64,000 nt of DNA from assembly GCA_019359435.1 (NCBI GenBank), contig JAHHHI010000069.1, forward strand, positions 57,889-121,888, written 5' to 3'. This document shows positions 48,058 to 56,804 of the stretch, in pieces. The position numbers and the translations under genes are program-made. The notes beneath the pieces were generated by a model. That model saw nothing but the letters and a program-made list of their open reading frames with translations, made no database searches and was not told the origin of the DNA. This DNA comes from Kaiparowitsia implicata GSE-PSE-MK54-09C (GTDB lineage: Bacteria > Cyanobacteriota > Cyanobacteriia > Elainellales > Elainellaceae). How positions within the stretch are numbered: the first letter of the stretch is position 1; each line of letters starts with the position of its first letter.

Positions 48058-49515
48058 TTAAACGTGACTAGCCCAATCTTTTGCCCAAGCCAGGTTTTCG
48101 TGAACGCGCTCCATTGTGGCTGCTTCAGAATACAAGCGCAGCACAGGCTCAGTTCCGCTGAAGCGAATCAGCAACCAGCTCTGGTCGGCCAGCTGAAACT
48201 TGTAGCCATCGATCGCGAGGATATCGGTCACGGCATGTCCGGCGACGTTGGTAGGAGGCTGGCTTCGCAACTGCTGAACCAGGCGATCGCGCACATCCAT
48301 TCCTGCTAGGGGTAGGTCAATACGGTCATAGGCAGACGTAAACCCAGTTTGCTGTTGCAATGCCGCATACTGCTCGCTTAAGTCTTTGCCCGACTGCGCC
48401 ACGGCTTCTAGCACATACAGTGCCGAGAGCAGGGCATCGCGCTCGGGAATGTGGCTGCCATAGCCAATCCCCCCCGATTCTTCACCCCCGAGAAACACAT
48501 CGGCTTCGAGCATGCGGTCGGCAATGTACTTGTAGCCGATGGGGGTTTCGTGCAGCGGCAGGTTATAGAGCTGCGCCACTCGTGGAATCAGGTTGGAGCC
48601 ACTGATGGTTTTGACGATTTCGCCTGTGAAGCCCCGATGAGTAGCCAAATGCTGAATCAAGACAGGAATCAAGACCTGAGAGCTGAGGAAATTGCCCTGC
48701 CCGTCTACGGCAGCAATACGATCGCTGTCACCATCAAACACGAGCCCTACCACCTGCTCGCTACCCTGCCGTTGATAGTGCTTGATCTTTGCAAGCAGAT
48801 CGGGCAGATAGCGGGGCAGCGGCTCGGGTGCGCCGCCCCCAAACATCGGATCGGCCTCGCTGTTGAGCTCGTGAATGGCGATCCCCAGAATTTGCTCTAG
48901 ACCTGTGGCCGCAGCCCCATGCATCACATCGGCAAAGACGACCAGTGACCCATCGGCGATCGCCCCTCGCAACTGGGCCACATCCACCTTGGCGCGCAAC
49001 GCATCGCAGTAGCTCGTCCAAGGGTTAAAGGACTCCAGCGTACCGGCTTCTGCGATTGGCAACGGCTCCGTCAGCATCGCTTCCACTTGCTGCGTCACTT
49101 CGGGCGGCACCGAGCCGCCAAACCCACCTTTGATCTTCAACCCAGAATACGCCGCTGGATTGTGGCTTGCGGTGATGACAATCGACCCTAATGCCTGGTG
49201 CTGTTTGGCGGCCCAGCTAAAAGCTGGTGTCGGCGCGAAGCAGTCTGACAGCAGCACATTGAAGCCCGCTGCCTGCACCGCTTGCGCCGCGACCTGGGCA
49301 AACTCGGGCGAGAGAAACCGCCGATCGTAGCCAACAATAATGGTGCGGTTGGGGGTGCTGTGCCCATAGATGCGATCTAAGGCGATCGCGGCTCGGGGTG
49401 CCACTTGCATCACCCGCTCAAAGGTAAAGTCGGCGGCTATCATGCCGCGCCAGCCATCTGTCCCAAAGGTGATTGGCTTGTGGACAAAGGATGCTGGAGA
49501 GAGCTTATCTGCCAT
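48058..49515 (-). CDS. Phosphoglucomutase/phosphomannomutase family protein
   Basis: 485 residues of the alpha-D-phosphohexomutase superfamily: the N-terminal sugar site ITFGTDGWRGMIAADFTFER, the active-site phosphoserine in SIVITASHNPAAYSGLKIKG, the Mg2+ loop LVFDGDSDRIAAVDG, the sugar-specificity loop LGGEESGGIGYGSHIPERD and the C-terminal phosphate-binding RFSGTEPVLRLYSE. It interconverts hexose 1- and 6-phosphates; the EESGG loop is compatible with glucose or mannose, so exact specificity is open. Confidence 0.93.
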   Translation of the reverse strand: MADKLSPASFVHKPITFGTDGWRGMIAADFTFERVMQVAPRAAIALDRIYGHSTPNRTIIVGYDRRFLSPEFAQVAAQAVQAAGFNVLLSDCFAPTPAFSWAAKQHQALGSIVITASHNPAAYSGLKIKGGFGGSVPPEVTQQVEAMLTEPLPIAEAGTLESFNPWTSYCDALRAKVDVAQLRGAIADGSLVVFADVMHGAAATGLEQILGIAIHELNSEADPMFGGGAPEPLPRYLPDLLAKIKHYQRQGSEQVVGLVFDGDSDRIAAVDGQGNFLSSQVLIPVLIQHLATHRGFTGEIVKTISGSNLIPRVAQLYNLPLHETPIGYKYIADRMLEADVFLGGEESGGIGYGSHIPERDALLSALYVLEAVAQSGKDLSEQYAALQQQTGFTSAYDRIDLPLAGMDVRDRLVQQLRSQPPTNVAGHAVTDILAIDGYKFQLADQSWLLIRFSGTEPVLRLYSEAATMERVHENLAWAKDWASHV

Positions 49516-50823
49516 ACAACGAAGTACCTCAGGGTTAGATAGGAAGGGCGATCGCCAGTCTCATGCCATTCTAATCAGGTTTGCTTACGCGGTTGTGCTC
49601 TTAATCTGCTAAGCGTGGGGCTGAATCTACGCTAGCCTAACCCACAACCAAATTGACACGTTCGCCGTCGGACTTATTCCGCTTTTGTAGCCCCTCATCC
49701 TAAATTCCTCTCCCAGCGTGGGCTCTTGTGTATACATAAGTCCTGAAACCCTTGCGACCAGAGCTTTCCCCTCATCCCCCAACCCCTTCTCCCAGAACGG
49801 GAAAAGGGGAGCCGGAAAGCCTTGTCTGGCCTTCCCCTCGCCCATGTTTGGGAGAGGAAGACTGAGGGGTGAGAGCCAAGATTGTGTATAAGCAGTAGCC
49901 CAGCATGGGAGAAGGACTTTGAATCTGGATCTCCTTACTCCCCTTTTGGGAGAAGCGATGTCTTGAGCTTGTTGAAGGGGGCTAAGGGATGTAGAGCTAT
50001 GCTCTTCCCGCAGAGGGGATCGACTTGCAAAACTGGGATGCACTTTCTCCAAACTTACAGTCAACCATACTGGAATCAGGCTGAAATTAGGGTTGTACCG
50101 CGTCTGCCGTTGTGGAGCAAGTAGTTGCTTCTACTCTCTAAAGTCCCTAGCTGCGATGGTTGGAAAGGCTATGAGCACTATCGCCTGCTATTTTCTTTAG
50201 CGTGAACCCTGACGAGGCTAATGCTAGAAGCACATACTAGAAGCACATAACCTAATAGGGCGATAAGTTAACAATAGATTGGCAGTTTAAGTCATTCTTA
50301 ATTCTACAGAGAACGCTCATGCTCATCCGGAATAGCTACCTGAATTTATGCCTATCTATATAGATTGTTGTTCAACTCATAACTTTTAGAAATTCGTTAA
50401 TAAATCACTCGATGAGTCTTTAGGCTTACTCGTAATTTGGGCAATAAAAGTTCCGTAAATCCTCTGTTTATAGGGTAAGGAAGCGATCGCCCCTGTAGAC
50501 GTTATTAGGCGATCGCCCAACTCAATTTCAGCATCGCCCGACTGAATGGAGAATCTTTTGCCTATTGTCAACCCCAACCTCTTGAAGGTGAAAACCTACG
50601 ATGAGGCGATCTGAAACCCTCTGATAGATGGGCGATCGCTTGATTGTATTGGCGAACCCAATCTAATCATCGTTCATCAAACAAGGGGATTAAACGACTC
50701 TGAAACAGCGTGTAATTGACCAGACTGCGTATAAAGAACTAGTGAATTCTGGCTGCACGGTATTGGTTTTTCTATCAGTAAAGCCACACAATTCGAGCAA
50801 GGCGTTTATGAGGTTCCCCCGCT
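49516..50823. other. Large intergenic region with dispersed repeats
   Basis: About 1.3 kb without a supportable gene. 49690-50010 is a C-rich repeat zone (CCTCATCCCCCAACCCCTTC, the complementary GGGAAAAGGGGAGCC, and GTGTATACATAAG/GTGTATAAGCAG echoes). A minus-strand ORF through it is repeat-derived. 50386-50577 holds a 63-residue minus ORF with no recognised family and a TTGACA-free upstream. The part before 50824 presumably holds the promoter of the UbiA-family gene. Confidence 0.45.
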
Positions 50824-51816
50824 GTGCCTGTGCTCAAAGACGATAACAGAATTGATCAAGCCCCGGACGCAATTGCTCCATCGTCTCAACGATTTCGAGT
50901 GGGCGCTCATGTGCAAGCGCTGCGCCCGCGGCAGTGGACGAAGAATGCGATCGTGTTTGCAGCACCGCTCTTTGGCTTGGCGTTAAATATTGATGCCCTG
51001 GGTAATGCACTCTTGGCATTTGCGTTGTTTTGCTGCATGTCTAGCAGCTTTTATCTAATCAATGACTTGATGGATGTCGAGTCGGATCGACGGCATCCGG
51101 TCAAGTGTAAGCGACCGATTGCCGCTGGCTTTGTCAGCGTGCCGGTGGCTATTGGGATGGCGGTTTTGTTAATGGGGGGTGCGCTCACAGTGGCGGCCAG
51201 TCGATCCCTGCTGCTGGCGGCAGTGCTGGGTTTTTATGCCCTGTTGCAGGTGGCGTATAATCTGCGCCTTAAGCACACGGTGATTTTGGATGTGCTGGCG
51301 ATCGCCACTGGATTTGTGCTGCGGGCTTTGGCCGGAGCCGCCGCCACCGATATTCAGGTCTCTTCTTGGTTTTTGCTCTGCACCGCCATGCTGGCACTGT
51401 TCTTAGGCATTGAGAAGCGAAAAGCTGAAATGCGGCTGGCGCTGACCAAAAAAGGCAAGCCGCGCAAAGTGCTGCAGCGCTACTCTCTACCGCTGTTGCA
51501 GCGGATGGAAGGAATGGTAACCACAGGGGCCATCATGTGTTACTCCCTTTGGAGTTCTGGGCCTCGGGTGGGTGGTGCTTCTACGCCTTGGATGCTGCTG
51601 ACGGTGCCGTTAGTGCTATACGGCATCTTCCGCTATCAATTACTCAGCGACCCAAAGGAAATGTCTCGCCGCCGCAAACTGGGCAGTGCCACCGCAGGGC
51701 AGACAGAACGGCCCGATGAGGTGCTGCTCACCGATGTTCCGATTCTATTGACGGTGCTGACTTGGGCAGGGCTTACGTTTGCTATTCTGCTGCTCAGTCA
51801 GTATGAACTGCTCTAA
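50824..51816 (+). CDS. UbiA-family prenyltransferase, DPPR synthase-like
   Basis: 330 residues, about nine TM helices, GTG start. The Asp-rich motifs SSSFYLINDLMDVESDRRHP with KRPIAAG and the second motif region AYNLRLKHTVILDVLAIATG, plus IEKRKAEMRLA, place it with decaprenyl-phosphate phosphoribosyltransferases (Rv3806c-like), not with quinone or haem prenyltransferases. Such enzymes move phosphoribose from PRPP to a polyprenyl phosphate. Downstream lie a YqeG HAD protein and an SMR transporter on the same strand. The substrate in cyanobacteria is not established. Confidence 0.82.
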   Translation: MPVLKDDNRIDQAPDAIAPSSQRFRVGAHVQALRPRQWTKNAIVFAAPLFGLALNIDALGNALLAFALFCCMSSSFYLINDLMDVESDRRHPVKCKRPIAAGFVSVPVAIGMAVLLMGGALTVAASRSLLLAAVLGFYALLQVAYNLRLKHTVILDVLAIATGFVLRALAGAAATDIQVSSWFLLCTAMLALFLGIEKRKAEMRLALTKKGKPRKVLQRYSLPLLQRMEGMVTTGAIMCYSLWSSGPRVGGASTPWMLLTVPLVLYGIFRYQLLSDPKEMSRRRKLGSATAGQTERPDEVLLTDVPILLTVLTWAGLTFAILLLSQYELL

Positions 51817-52040
51817 ACAGAGTCCGTCAACTTGATTTTGACAAGTTCAGTCTGGAACTTTGAGACAAAGTTCACGGTGCCGGGTATCCGGGTATACAGT
51901 ATGCCTTTAACCATACAATGCCGATCTCCTATCTGTTGCTGGGTGGGCGAATGGGTCATAGAGGCTCAGAGCTATAGACTGATACGCCACAAAAGGTAGG
52001 GAGATGCGGCAGCATCAACACCGATACCCCCAATTCATCT

Positions 52041-52131
52041 AAGACTGAGCATCTTGGACGATTTTGGAGAGGCTTAGCCTCTCCAAAATCGTCCAAGATG
52101 CTCAGGACTCCGCACGCAGTGCGTCAGTCTT
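52041..52131. repeat. Tripartite palindromic element C
   Basis: Outer arms AAGACTGA (52041-52048) and TCAGTCTT (52124-52131) enclose a 59-base perfect palindrome (52046-52104, 29-base arms around a T) and a small hairpin CGCAC-GCA-GTGCG (52111-52123). Same design as elements A and B, with different sequence. Two weaker hairpins (AACTTG/CAAGTT at 51829-51847; AACTTTG/CAAAGTT at 51856-51872) follow the preceding gene. Confidence 0.9.
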
Positions 52132-52168
52132 GTCATCAATAGACATCAGTAATTTCAAATAGAAAAGC

Positions 52169-52768
52169 ATGCCGCGACTTCGAAATGTATCCGATTCGGT
52201 TTCGCCTAATCGTCTGGGGCAACGCTCTTTAAACCGCATCCCGCGAGCTGCGGGGGCGATCGCCCAGATCGATCTCTTGCAGCTTCAGCAGGCTCACATT
52301 CGCGGTCTCATCCTCGATTTAGATAACACCATCGTTTCAGAAGATGATCGGGTTATGTCGCCCAATGCCGAAGCCTGGATTGCGGAGGCATTACAGATGG
52401 GATTCCAGTGCTACCTGCTTTCTAACGGATCGCGGCGATATCGCGTGCGGTATTGGTCAGAGCGGCTGGGTCTCCCGGCCTTCAGCCCTGCGCGCAAGCC
52501 CTTTCCTAAAGGATTTCGGACTGCTCTAAGGGCGATGGGGTTGACGCCAACCCAAGCCATTGTGATTGGGGATAGCCGACATACGGATGTCATTGGAGCC
52601 TGGTGGGTGGGGTGCCGCTGCATTCAGGTCGCATCGCTGCCCCATCCGCCGCGATGGTGGGAGGCGATCGCCGGACGCTGGCTCCATCATCACTATCCCG
52701 CAGCGTTATCCCTAGAGCCGCTCGATGTTCAAGCTGCATTACAGGACTATAAGGACGGGCTGAGATAA
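52169..52768 (+). CDS. YqeG-family HAD phosphatase
   Basis: 199 residues. The HAD motif I is RGLILDLDNTIVSEDDRVMS, motif II in CYLLSNGSRRYRVRYW, Lys in ARKPFPKGFRTALRAMG, and motif IV in AIVIGDSRHTDVIGAWWVG. YqeG proteins are class IIIA HAD phosphatases; some act on phosphatidylglycerolphosphate-like lipids (the plant and cyanobacterial PGP phosphatase belongs to this group), so PgpP activity is plausible. The stop overlaps the start of the next gene (TAATG). Confidence 0.85.
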   Translation: MPRLRNVSDSVSPNRLGQRSLNRIPRAAGAIAQIDLLQLQQAHIRGLILDLDNTIVSEDDRVMSPNAEAWIAEALQMGFQCYLLSNGSRRYRVRYWSERLGLPAFSPARKPFPKGFRTALRAMGLTPTQAIVIGDSRHTDVIGAWWVGCRCIQVASLPHPPRWWEAIAGRWLHHHYPAALSLEPLDVQAALQDYKDGLR

Positions 52769-53109
52769 TGGCACACACACTATTGATCGGGTTGGTGGCG
52801 GTCACAGTTGTGTTAAATACGCTGGCCCAAACCCTGCTTAAACTAGGCTCTGGCAGCACACCCCTGAACTGGTATCTGCTGGGAGGGCTGGGGGCCTATG
52901 GCTTTAGCACGATCTTTTACATTCTGGTTCTAGGACGGTTCAACCTATCGATTATTTATCCCATCGTAATTGGGCTAACCATTGTGGCCACGACGATGTC
53001 AGGAGCTTTCTATCTGAGTGAATCGGTGCCCTTATCGCATTGGGTGGGCATTGGGCTGATGCTTAGCGGCATTGGGGCGATCGCCTTTGGGGGCAAACTG
53101 CTGGGTTAA
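52768..53109 (+). CDS. SMR/EamA-type small transporter
   Basis: 113 residues with four TM helices (LLIGLVAVTVVLNTLAQTLL, WYLLGGLGAYGFSTIFYILV, IIYPIVIGLTIVATTMSGAF, WVGIGLMLSGIGAIAFGGKL). Short length and pattern fit the small multidrug resistance/EamA group, including ArnE/F-type lipid-linked sugar flippases. It overlaps the YqeG stop by one base, so translation is coupled. SMR proteins work as dimers; the cargo is unknown. Confidence 0.75.
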   Translation: MAHTLLIGLVAVTVVLNTLAQTLLKLGSGSTPLNWYLLGGLGAYGFSTIFYILVLGRFNLSIIYPIVIGLTIVATTMSGAFYLSESVPLSHWVGIGLMLSGIGAIAFGGKLLG

Positions 53110-53131
53110 GTCGGCTCTTGGCTGGAACCGT

Positions 53132-53923
53132 CTACTTACCAATGAGCTTCGTCATCCCAATCCCACCAAAGTAGAGCGCCAGCACCGCACCCGCCAGCAA
53201 ACTCTGGGTCACGGGATCGGTGGAAGGTGTAAGCACCGCGCCGAGCACTGCGCCTCCTAGCACAACATAGCGCCATCCCTTAATCATCTGGTCAGAATTG
53301 ACAATGCCCAACAGCCCTAGCAGCACCTGAATGACAGGAATCTGAAACGCCAAGCCAGTGCTAAAGAGCAGCAGCAGCACAAACTCAAAATATTTATCAA
53401 TCGACCATAACTGCTCCACCACATCAGCCCCATAGCTAATGAAGAAATTGAGCGCAGCTGGAATCAGCGCAATATAGGCGAAAACCAGACCACCCAAAAA
53501 TAAAATGCTAGAGCCAAACACAATAGGTGCCAGCAACCGCCGCTCTTTACGGGTTAAGCCCGGCAATACAAACTGAATAATTTGAAATAGCACAAACGGG
53601 CTCGCCACAACCAAGCCGCTATATGCCGCCACTTTGATGGAGACAAAGAAATACTCTCCCGGTGACAATTGCAGAAACTTGACTCCCTGAGCAGGCACTT
53701 CAAGCACCGACACAATTTTGTTGACGAATACAAAACAGCCAATGATGCCCCCAATCACGGCAATGAGCGCATAGAAAATTCGCATCCGCAGTTCTTCGAG
53801 GTGGTCGAACAGCGACATTTCTACATCATCAATCAAATCTTCGTTGACAGAGTCGTCCGCAGCGCCTAACGACGCGGTGGACGAGTTAGAAGACGCACTG
53901 TCAAGCTCAGTAGGGGCAGTCAT
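53132..53923 (-). CDS. tatC: Twin-arginine translocase subunit TatC
   Basis: 263 residues, six TM helices. The cytoplasmic N-terminal signature is [20 protein letters not shown], followed by [20 protein letters not shown] and a second block around [13 protein letters not shown]. TatC recognises twin-Arg signal peptides. An acidic Ser-rich N-terminal extension of about 40 residues precedes the core, as in other cyanobacteria. It is convergent with the SMR gene, 22 bases apart. Confidence 0.95.
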   Translation of the reverse strand: MTAPTELDSASSNSSTASLGAADDSVNEDLIDDVEMSLFDHLEELRMRIFYALIAVIGGIIGCFVFVNKIVSVLEVPAQGVKFLQLSPGEYFFVSIKVAAYSGLVVASPFVLFQIIQFVLPGLTRKERRLLAPIVFGSSILFLGGLVFAYIALIPAALNFFISYGADVVEQLWSIDKYFEFVLLLLFSTGLAFQIPVIQVLLGLLGIVNSDQMIKGWRYVVLGGAVLGAVLTPSTDPVTQSLLAGAVLALYFGGIGMTKLIGK

Positions 53924-54155
53924 AAGCGCTGGAAATGAAAGGATGATGGAGTAAGTGCGCTAGGTACACCAAGCACAATACTAGCCTACTGTGTTTGCCC
54001 GGTATCGGCGACTCTATCATTCACTGAAGCCCGCAAAGTTAAAAAATTGCTTGCAATGTTGCTCAGACTTCTGCTAGCTTAATAAAGCGCGAAATTTGCT
54101 AAGCCTCGCTCAAAGGCGCGGCATGCTAGCAAGAGCTTCTATCGCTCGCAATCTC

Positions 54156-54228
<73 letters not shown>

Positions 54229-54245
54229 TTCAACTAAATCAAGCG

Positions 54246-54280
54246 AAAAGCCCTGAATATAAACGGTTTGGGGCTTTTGC
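54246..54280 (+). terminator. Terminator after tRNA-Phe
   Basis: AAAAGCCC (54246-54253) pairs with GGGCTTTT (54271-54278) around a 17-base loop. It lies 18 bases after the tRNA. Confidence 0.55.
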
Positions 54281-54334
54281 TTTGGAGTCCTTGATTTTCG
54301 CGTTGTCCCTTTTTGGACATCTTTAGGCGAGTTT

Positions 54335-54375
54335 GGGGGACGGATTGGGGGAAAATTGGGGGAATTTTTTGGGGG
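54335..54375 (+). repeat. Four G5 tracts (possible G-quadruplex)
   Basis: GGGGG occurs at 54335-54339, 54347-54351, 54358-54362 and 54371-54375, each preceded by TT and followed by GA, AA or AA, with spacers of 7, 6 and 8 bases. The array lies between the tRNA and the integrase gene. It fits an intramolecular quadruplex or a set of iterated binding sites. Confidence 0.7.
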
Positions 54376-54421
54376 AATATCCGGACGATAGCCCCGGTGC
54401 CCGAAGAGGGGAGTAGTACGA

Positions 54422-55630
54422 ATGCTCTTTATCTCCGGTGCTGCCATGTACTCGGTTACCTCAAGAAGCAAAGGCAAAAAAGGCTCAGTCCAGTTCAAAA
54501 ACACCAAGGGACGGCTGCAAATCGTCTTTTCTTACCCCGTGGAAGTGGATGGGGAGATACAGCGTAAGCGGTTCTACATCTCCACAGGCTTTGAAGACAC
54601 GCCCCTAAACCGCCAGCGCGTAGGCGATACAGTCAGGGCGATTCAGCGAGATATTGACTATGGGGAAGTGGATCTCAGCCTACAGAAGTACCAGACCGTT
54701 GGATCTCTCACCACGGTTTCCCCCATTTCCCCCAATCCACCCGTAGCCCCTGAGATGGGGCTGGATCAGATTTGGGAGAAGTACGCCCAGTTCAAGAAAC
54801 CCCAGATCAGCCCCAGCACCTACGCTAAGGACTTCACCAAACAGAAAAATCACATTAGCCGTTTCCCCAGTCGATCTCTAGACGAGGCTATTCTTATTCG
54901 TGACTACCTGCTAGCCCATTTGACACCCGATGCAGCCAAGCGTTGCCTGACCCAGCTCAAAGCCTGCTGTAGCTGGGCAGAGGAGGAAGGCTTGATCGAG
55001 GACAATCCCTTTCTGACAATGAAAATTAAGGCTCCCAAGGGGCTGTCTGAAGATGAGGATGTGAATCCCTTTAGCAAGGATGAGCGCGATCGGATTATTT
55101 CGGGGTTTGAGAGCGATCGCTACTACAGCCACTACACTTCCTACGTGCGCTTTCTCTTTGCCACTGGAGCCCGCCCTTCGGAAGTCATTGCCCTCCAGTG
55201 GAAGCACATTACCCCAGCGGTCATCAAGTTTAGGCAGTCGGTGGTGGTCTCCGAAGATGGCTTGATCTTGAAGAAGGGGCTCAAGACTCAGCGGAAGCGG
55301 GATTTTCCTATCACTCCAGAGGTCAAGGCCATTCTCGACGCTATCAAGCTAGAGAATGGCGACATCGATACCTTTTTATTCCCTAGCCCTAAGGGAAAGT
55401 TCATTGACCAGCACAACTTTTCTACCCGCGCCTGGCGAGCCGTCCTCAAAGCCTGCGACATTCCTTACCGCAAGAGCTACCAGTGCCGCCACACTTTTAT
55501 CAGCCTGTGTGTAGAAGCCCACATCAACAGCACGGCAATTGGTCGCTGGACAGGAACTAGTGCCAAGATGATTGACAAGCACTATGGAGCAACTAACTTT
55601 ACAAATATAAGACCTCCTGATTTGTCGTAA
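54422..55630 (+). CDS. int: Tyrosine recombinase / integrase
   Basis: 402 residues; a start at the ATG eight codons later (MYSVTSRSKGKKGSVQFKNT) is also possible. The N-terminal part is an AP2-like/arm-binding region; residues about 115-200 are a SAM-like core-binding domain. The catalytic domain shows Arg I in LFATGARPSEVIALQW, box II CRHTFISLCVE, Trp in GRWTGTSAKMIDKHYG and the Tyr in the last. It catalyses site-specific integration, very probably at the neighbouring tRNA-Phe, and reads away from it. Confidence 0.93.
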   Translation: MLFISGAAMYSVTSRSKGKKGSVQFKNTKGRLQIVFSYPVEVDGEIQRKRFYISTGFEDTPLNRQRVGDTVRAIQRDIDYGEVDLSLQKYQTVGSLTTVSPISPNPPVAPEMGLDQIWEKYAQFKKPQISPSTYAKDFTKQKNHISRFPSRSLDEAILIRDYLLAHLTPDAAKRCLTQLKACCSWAEEEGLIEDNPFLTMKIKAPKGLSEDEDVNPFSKDERDRIISGFESDRYYSHYTSYVRFLFATGARPSEVIALQWKHITPAVIKFRQSVVVSEDGLILKKGLKTQRKRDFPITPEVKAILDAIKLENGDIDTFLFPSPKGKFIDQHNFSTRAWRAVLKACDIPYRKSYQCRHTFISLCVEAHINSTAIGRWTGTSAKMIDKHYGATNFTNIRPPDLS

Positions 55631-55701
55631 ACATTACCTTGGGGTAGACCATTGCAATACCCAAAATTTGTCCAAGAGTTCCCAGAACACAACTACCTCT
55701 C

Positions 55702-55965
55702 TTAACTCCTAGTTTGCTTTTTGCAGGTCTGATGGCTTAGTAAGCCCTCCTGATAAAGCTCAATCGCCCGCAAGTGAGCATTTGGGTTACCTCGGTTATG
55801 GAGCCAGTCTTGAATCAGCTCCAGGTTGTAGCGGACACATCGGCTGTTAATCCGCACCCAATGGATGCCCTCAATCCATTCGCCCTGAAGGCGATACTTT
55901 TTCAGTGTTGAGTCGCTGAGGTTGAGACATTCTGAGGCCGTTCGCTTGTTGACAAAAAGAAGCAT
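55702..55965 (-). CDS. Excisionase-like HTH protein
   Basis: About 87 residues from ATG 55965 (MLLFVNKRTASECLNLSDST), with an upstream ATG at 55998. The pattern LNLSDSTLKKYRLQGEWIEG, then HWVRINSRCVRYNLELIQDW resembles MerR/excisionase winged-helix proteins that pick up a helix, a wing and an Arg-rich contact. It is convergent with the integrase (stops 71 bases apart), as Xis proteins often are. It may direct excision or control the element. Confidence 0.6.
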   Translation of the reverse strand: MLLFVNKRTASECLNLSDSTLKKYRLQGEWIEGIHWVRINSRCVRYNLELIQDWLHNRGNPNAHLRAIELYQEGLLSHQTCKKQTRS

Positions 55966-56111
55966 GATACGCAACTCCTGGGTTAACAACAGAGACAAAG
56001 CCCGAAATAGAGTTGGTAGAGCGTTGTGGTGCAGCCCCCGGATTGCCGCCCTAGGTTACACCGTCCTAATGGTGTCATTCTAAGGGTGTAAATAGTACAT
56101 TAGCTGAAATA

Positions 56112-56150
56112 ATGCTGATTGGTTTGCAATGCTTAATACTAATTCAGCAT
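56112..56150. promoter_or_regulatory. Inverted repeat in AT-rich gap (possible operator)
   Basis: ATGCTGA (56112-56118) and TCAGCAT (56144-56150) lie in an AT-rich spacer about 150 bases upstream of the excisionase-like gene and downstream of the ParM partner. The spacing and AT content suit a regulator or partition site. Nothing more specific can be said. Confidence 0.35.
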
Positions 56151-56259
56151 AATTGGTATTTTGGCCATAGGAATTTACCCCTATCGCACTCTTGAACAAC
56201 AGGGGTGGGATAGAGATTGGATGCTAGTCTCGAATCTCCATCCCCGGCTTAACCTGACT

Positions 56260-56541
56260 TTACTCGGTGAGGATGTCTCCAAGATCGCCTAGCTCATCGC
56301 CGTCCATCGCTATTCCTTGCTCAATATCCACGGCAGCTAAAGTAGGGGAGGAAGGTGCGATGGTCAAAGACCGGCCCGGAAGAGCCATCGCTCCTCCGAC
56401 TCTAACCGCTGCTACTAACTCTTCTAGAATTGACTCCAACCGAGCAGTACTGCCCAGTGAAGGTTGAGCGCCGCCATGAAACATGACTGGATTTTCAATG
56501 TGGTAACGATGGCCCTTTGGGCCGGTCTTTGACCATCGCAC
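56260..56541 (-). CDS. Probable C-terminal part of the ParM partner, out of frame
   Basis: GTG-initiated reading of 93 residues (VRWSKTGPKGHRYHIENPVM, then STARLESILEELVAAVRVGG) with an acidic tail ending DELGDLGDILTE. It overlaps the upstream 126-residue ORF by 118 bases in another frame, and I infer that a one-base shift near 56530 separated one gene into two. It is also flanked by a 21-bp inverted repeat. Function unknown. Confidence 0.4.
   Translation of the reverse strand: MRWSKTGPKGHRYHIENPVMFHGGAQPSLGSTARLESILEELVAAVRVGGAMALPGRSLTIAPSSPTLAAVDIEQGIAMDGDELGDLGDILTE
56357..56539. repeat. 21-bp perfect inverted repeat inside the ParM partner gene
   Basis: GCGATGGTCAAAGACCGGCC (56357-56376, plus one C) recurs as its exact complement at 56519-56539, with further partial match beyond, enclosing 141 bases. 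The frame discontinuity lies in this segment. Confidence 0.75.
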
Positions 56542-56804
56542 AGATCAGCAATCTGCTTTGCCAACCGCTCCACACAATGCCGACCCATTTCCTGAATCTC
56601 CGAGACCGATAGCTCGCCGTGGAACTCCTCAGCCAAGGGACGGTAGAACGCCATCATGGCATCCATTCCCTGCTGTCGGCCTTGGCGACCGGTGAAATGC
56701 GGATTGTTCAGCAGGTAATTCAGCACCACCGCTGTAGCTGCCGGAAACTGGGCGTTGTAGATGAACTTGACCCGATCTGGATGCGGATGACCGTTTTGAC
56801 TCAT
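56424..56804 (-). CDS. Putative partner of the ParM-like protein
   Basis: 126 residues starting at ATG 56804, overlapping the parM-like stop by four bases (ATGA). It begins MSQNGHPHPDRVKFIYNAQF and continues PAATAVVLNYLLNNPHFTGR with a helical middle; the last 40 residues look like a frame-shifted tail. In plasmid ParM systems the second gene encodes the DNA-binding adaptor ParR, and position and size would fit, but no ribbon-helix-helix motif is visible. Confidence 0.5.
   Translation of the reverse strand: MSQNGHPHPDRVKFIYNAQFPAATAVVLNYLLNNPHFTGRQGRQQGMDAMMAFYRPLAEEFHGELSVSEIQEMGRHCVERLAKQIADLCDGQRPAQRAIVTTLKIQSCFMAALNLHWAVLLGWSQF

Noticed and set aside
49627..50064. 145-residue minus-strand ORF in the gap after the mutase
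   Set aside because: It runs through the C-rich dispersed repeat; composition and position fit repeat DNA, with no family resemblance.
50386..50577. 63-residue minus-strand ORF
   Set aside because: Short, isolated and without recognisable family or ribosome-binding site; chance ORF is more likely.
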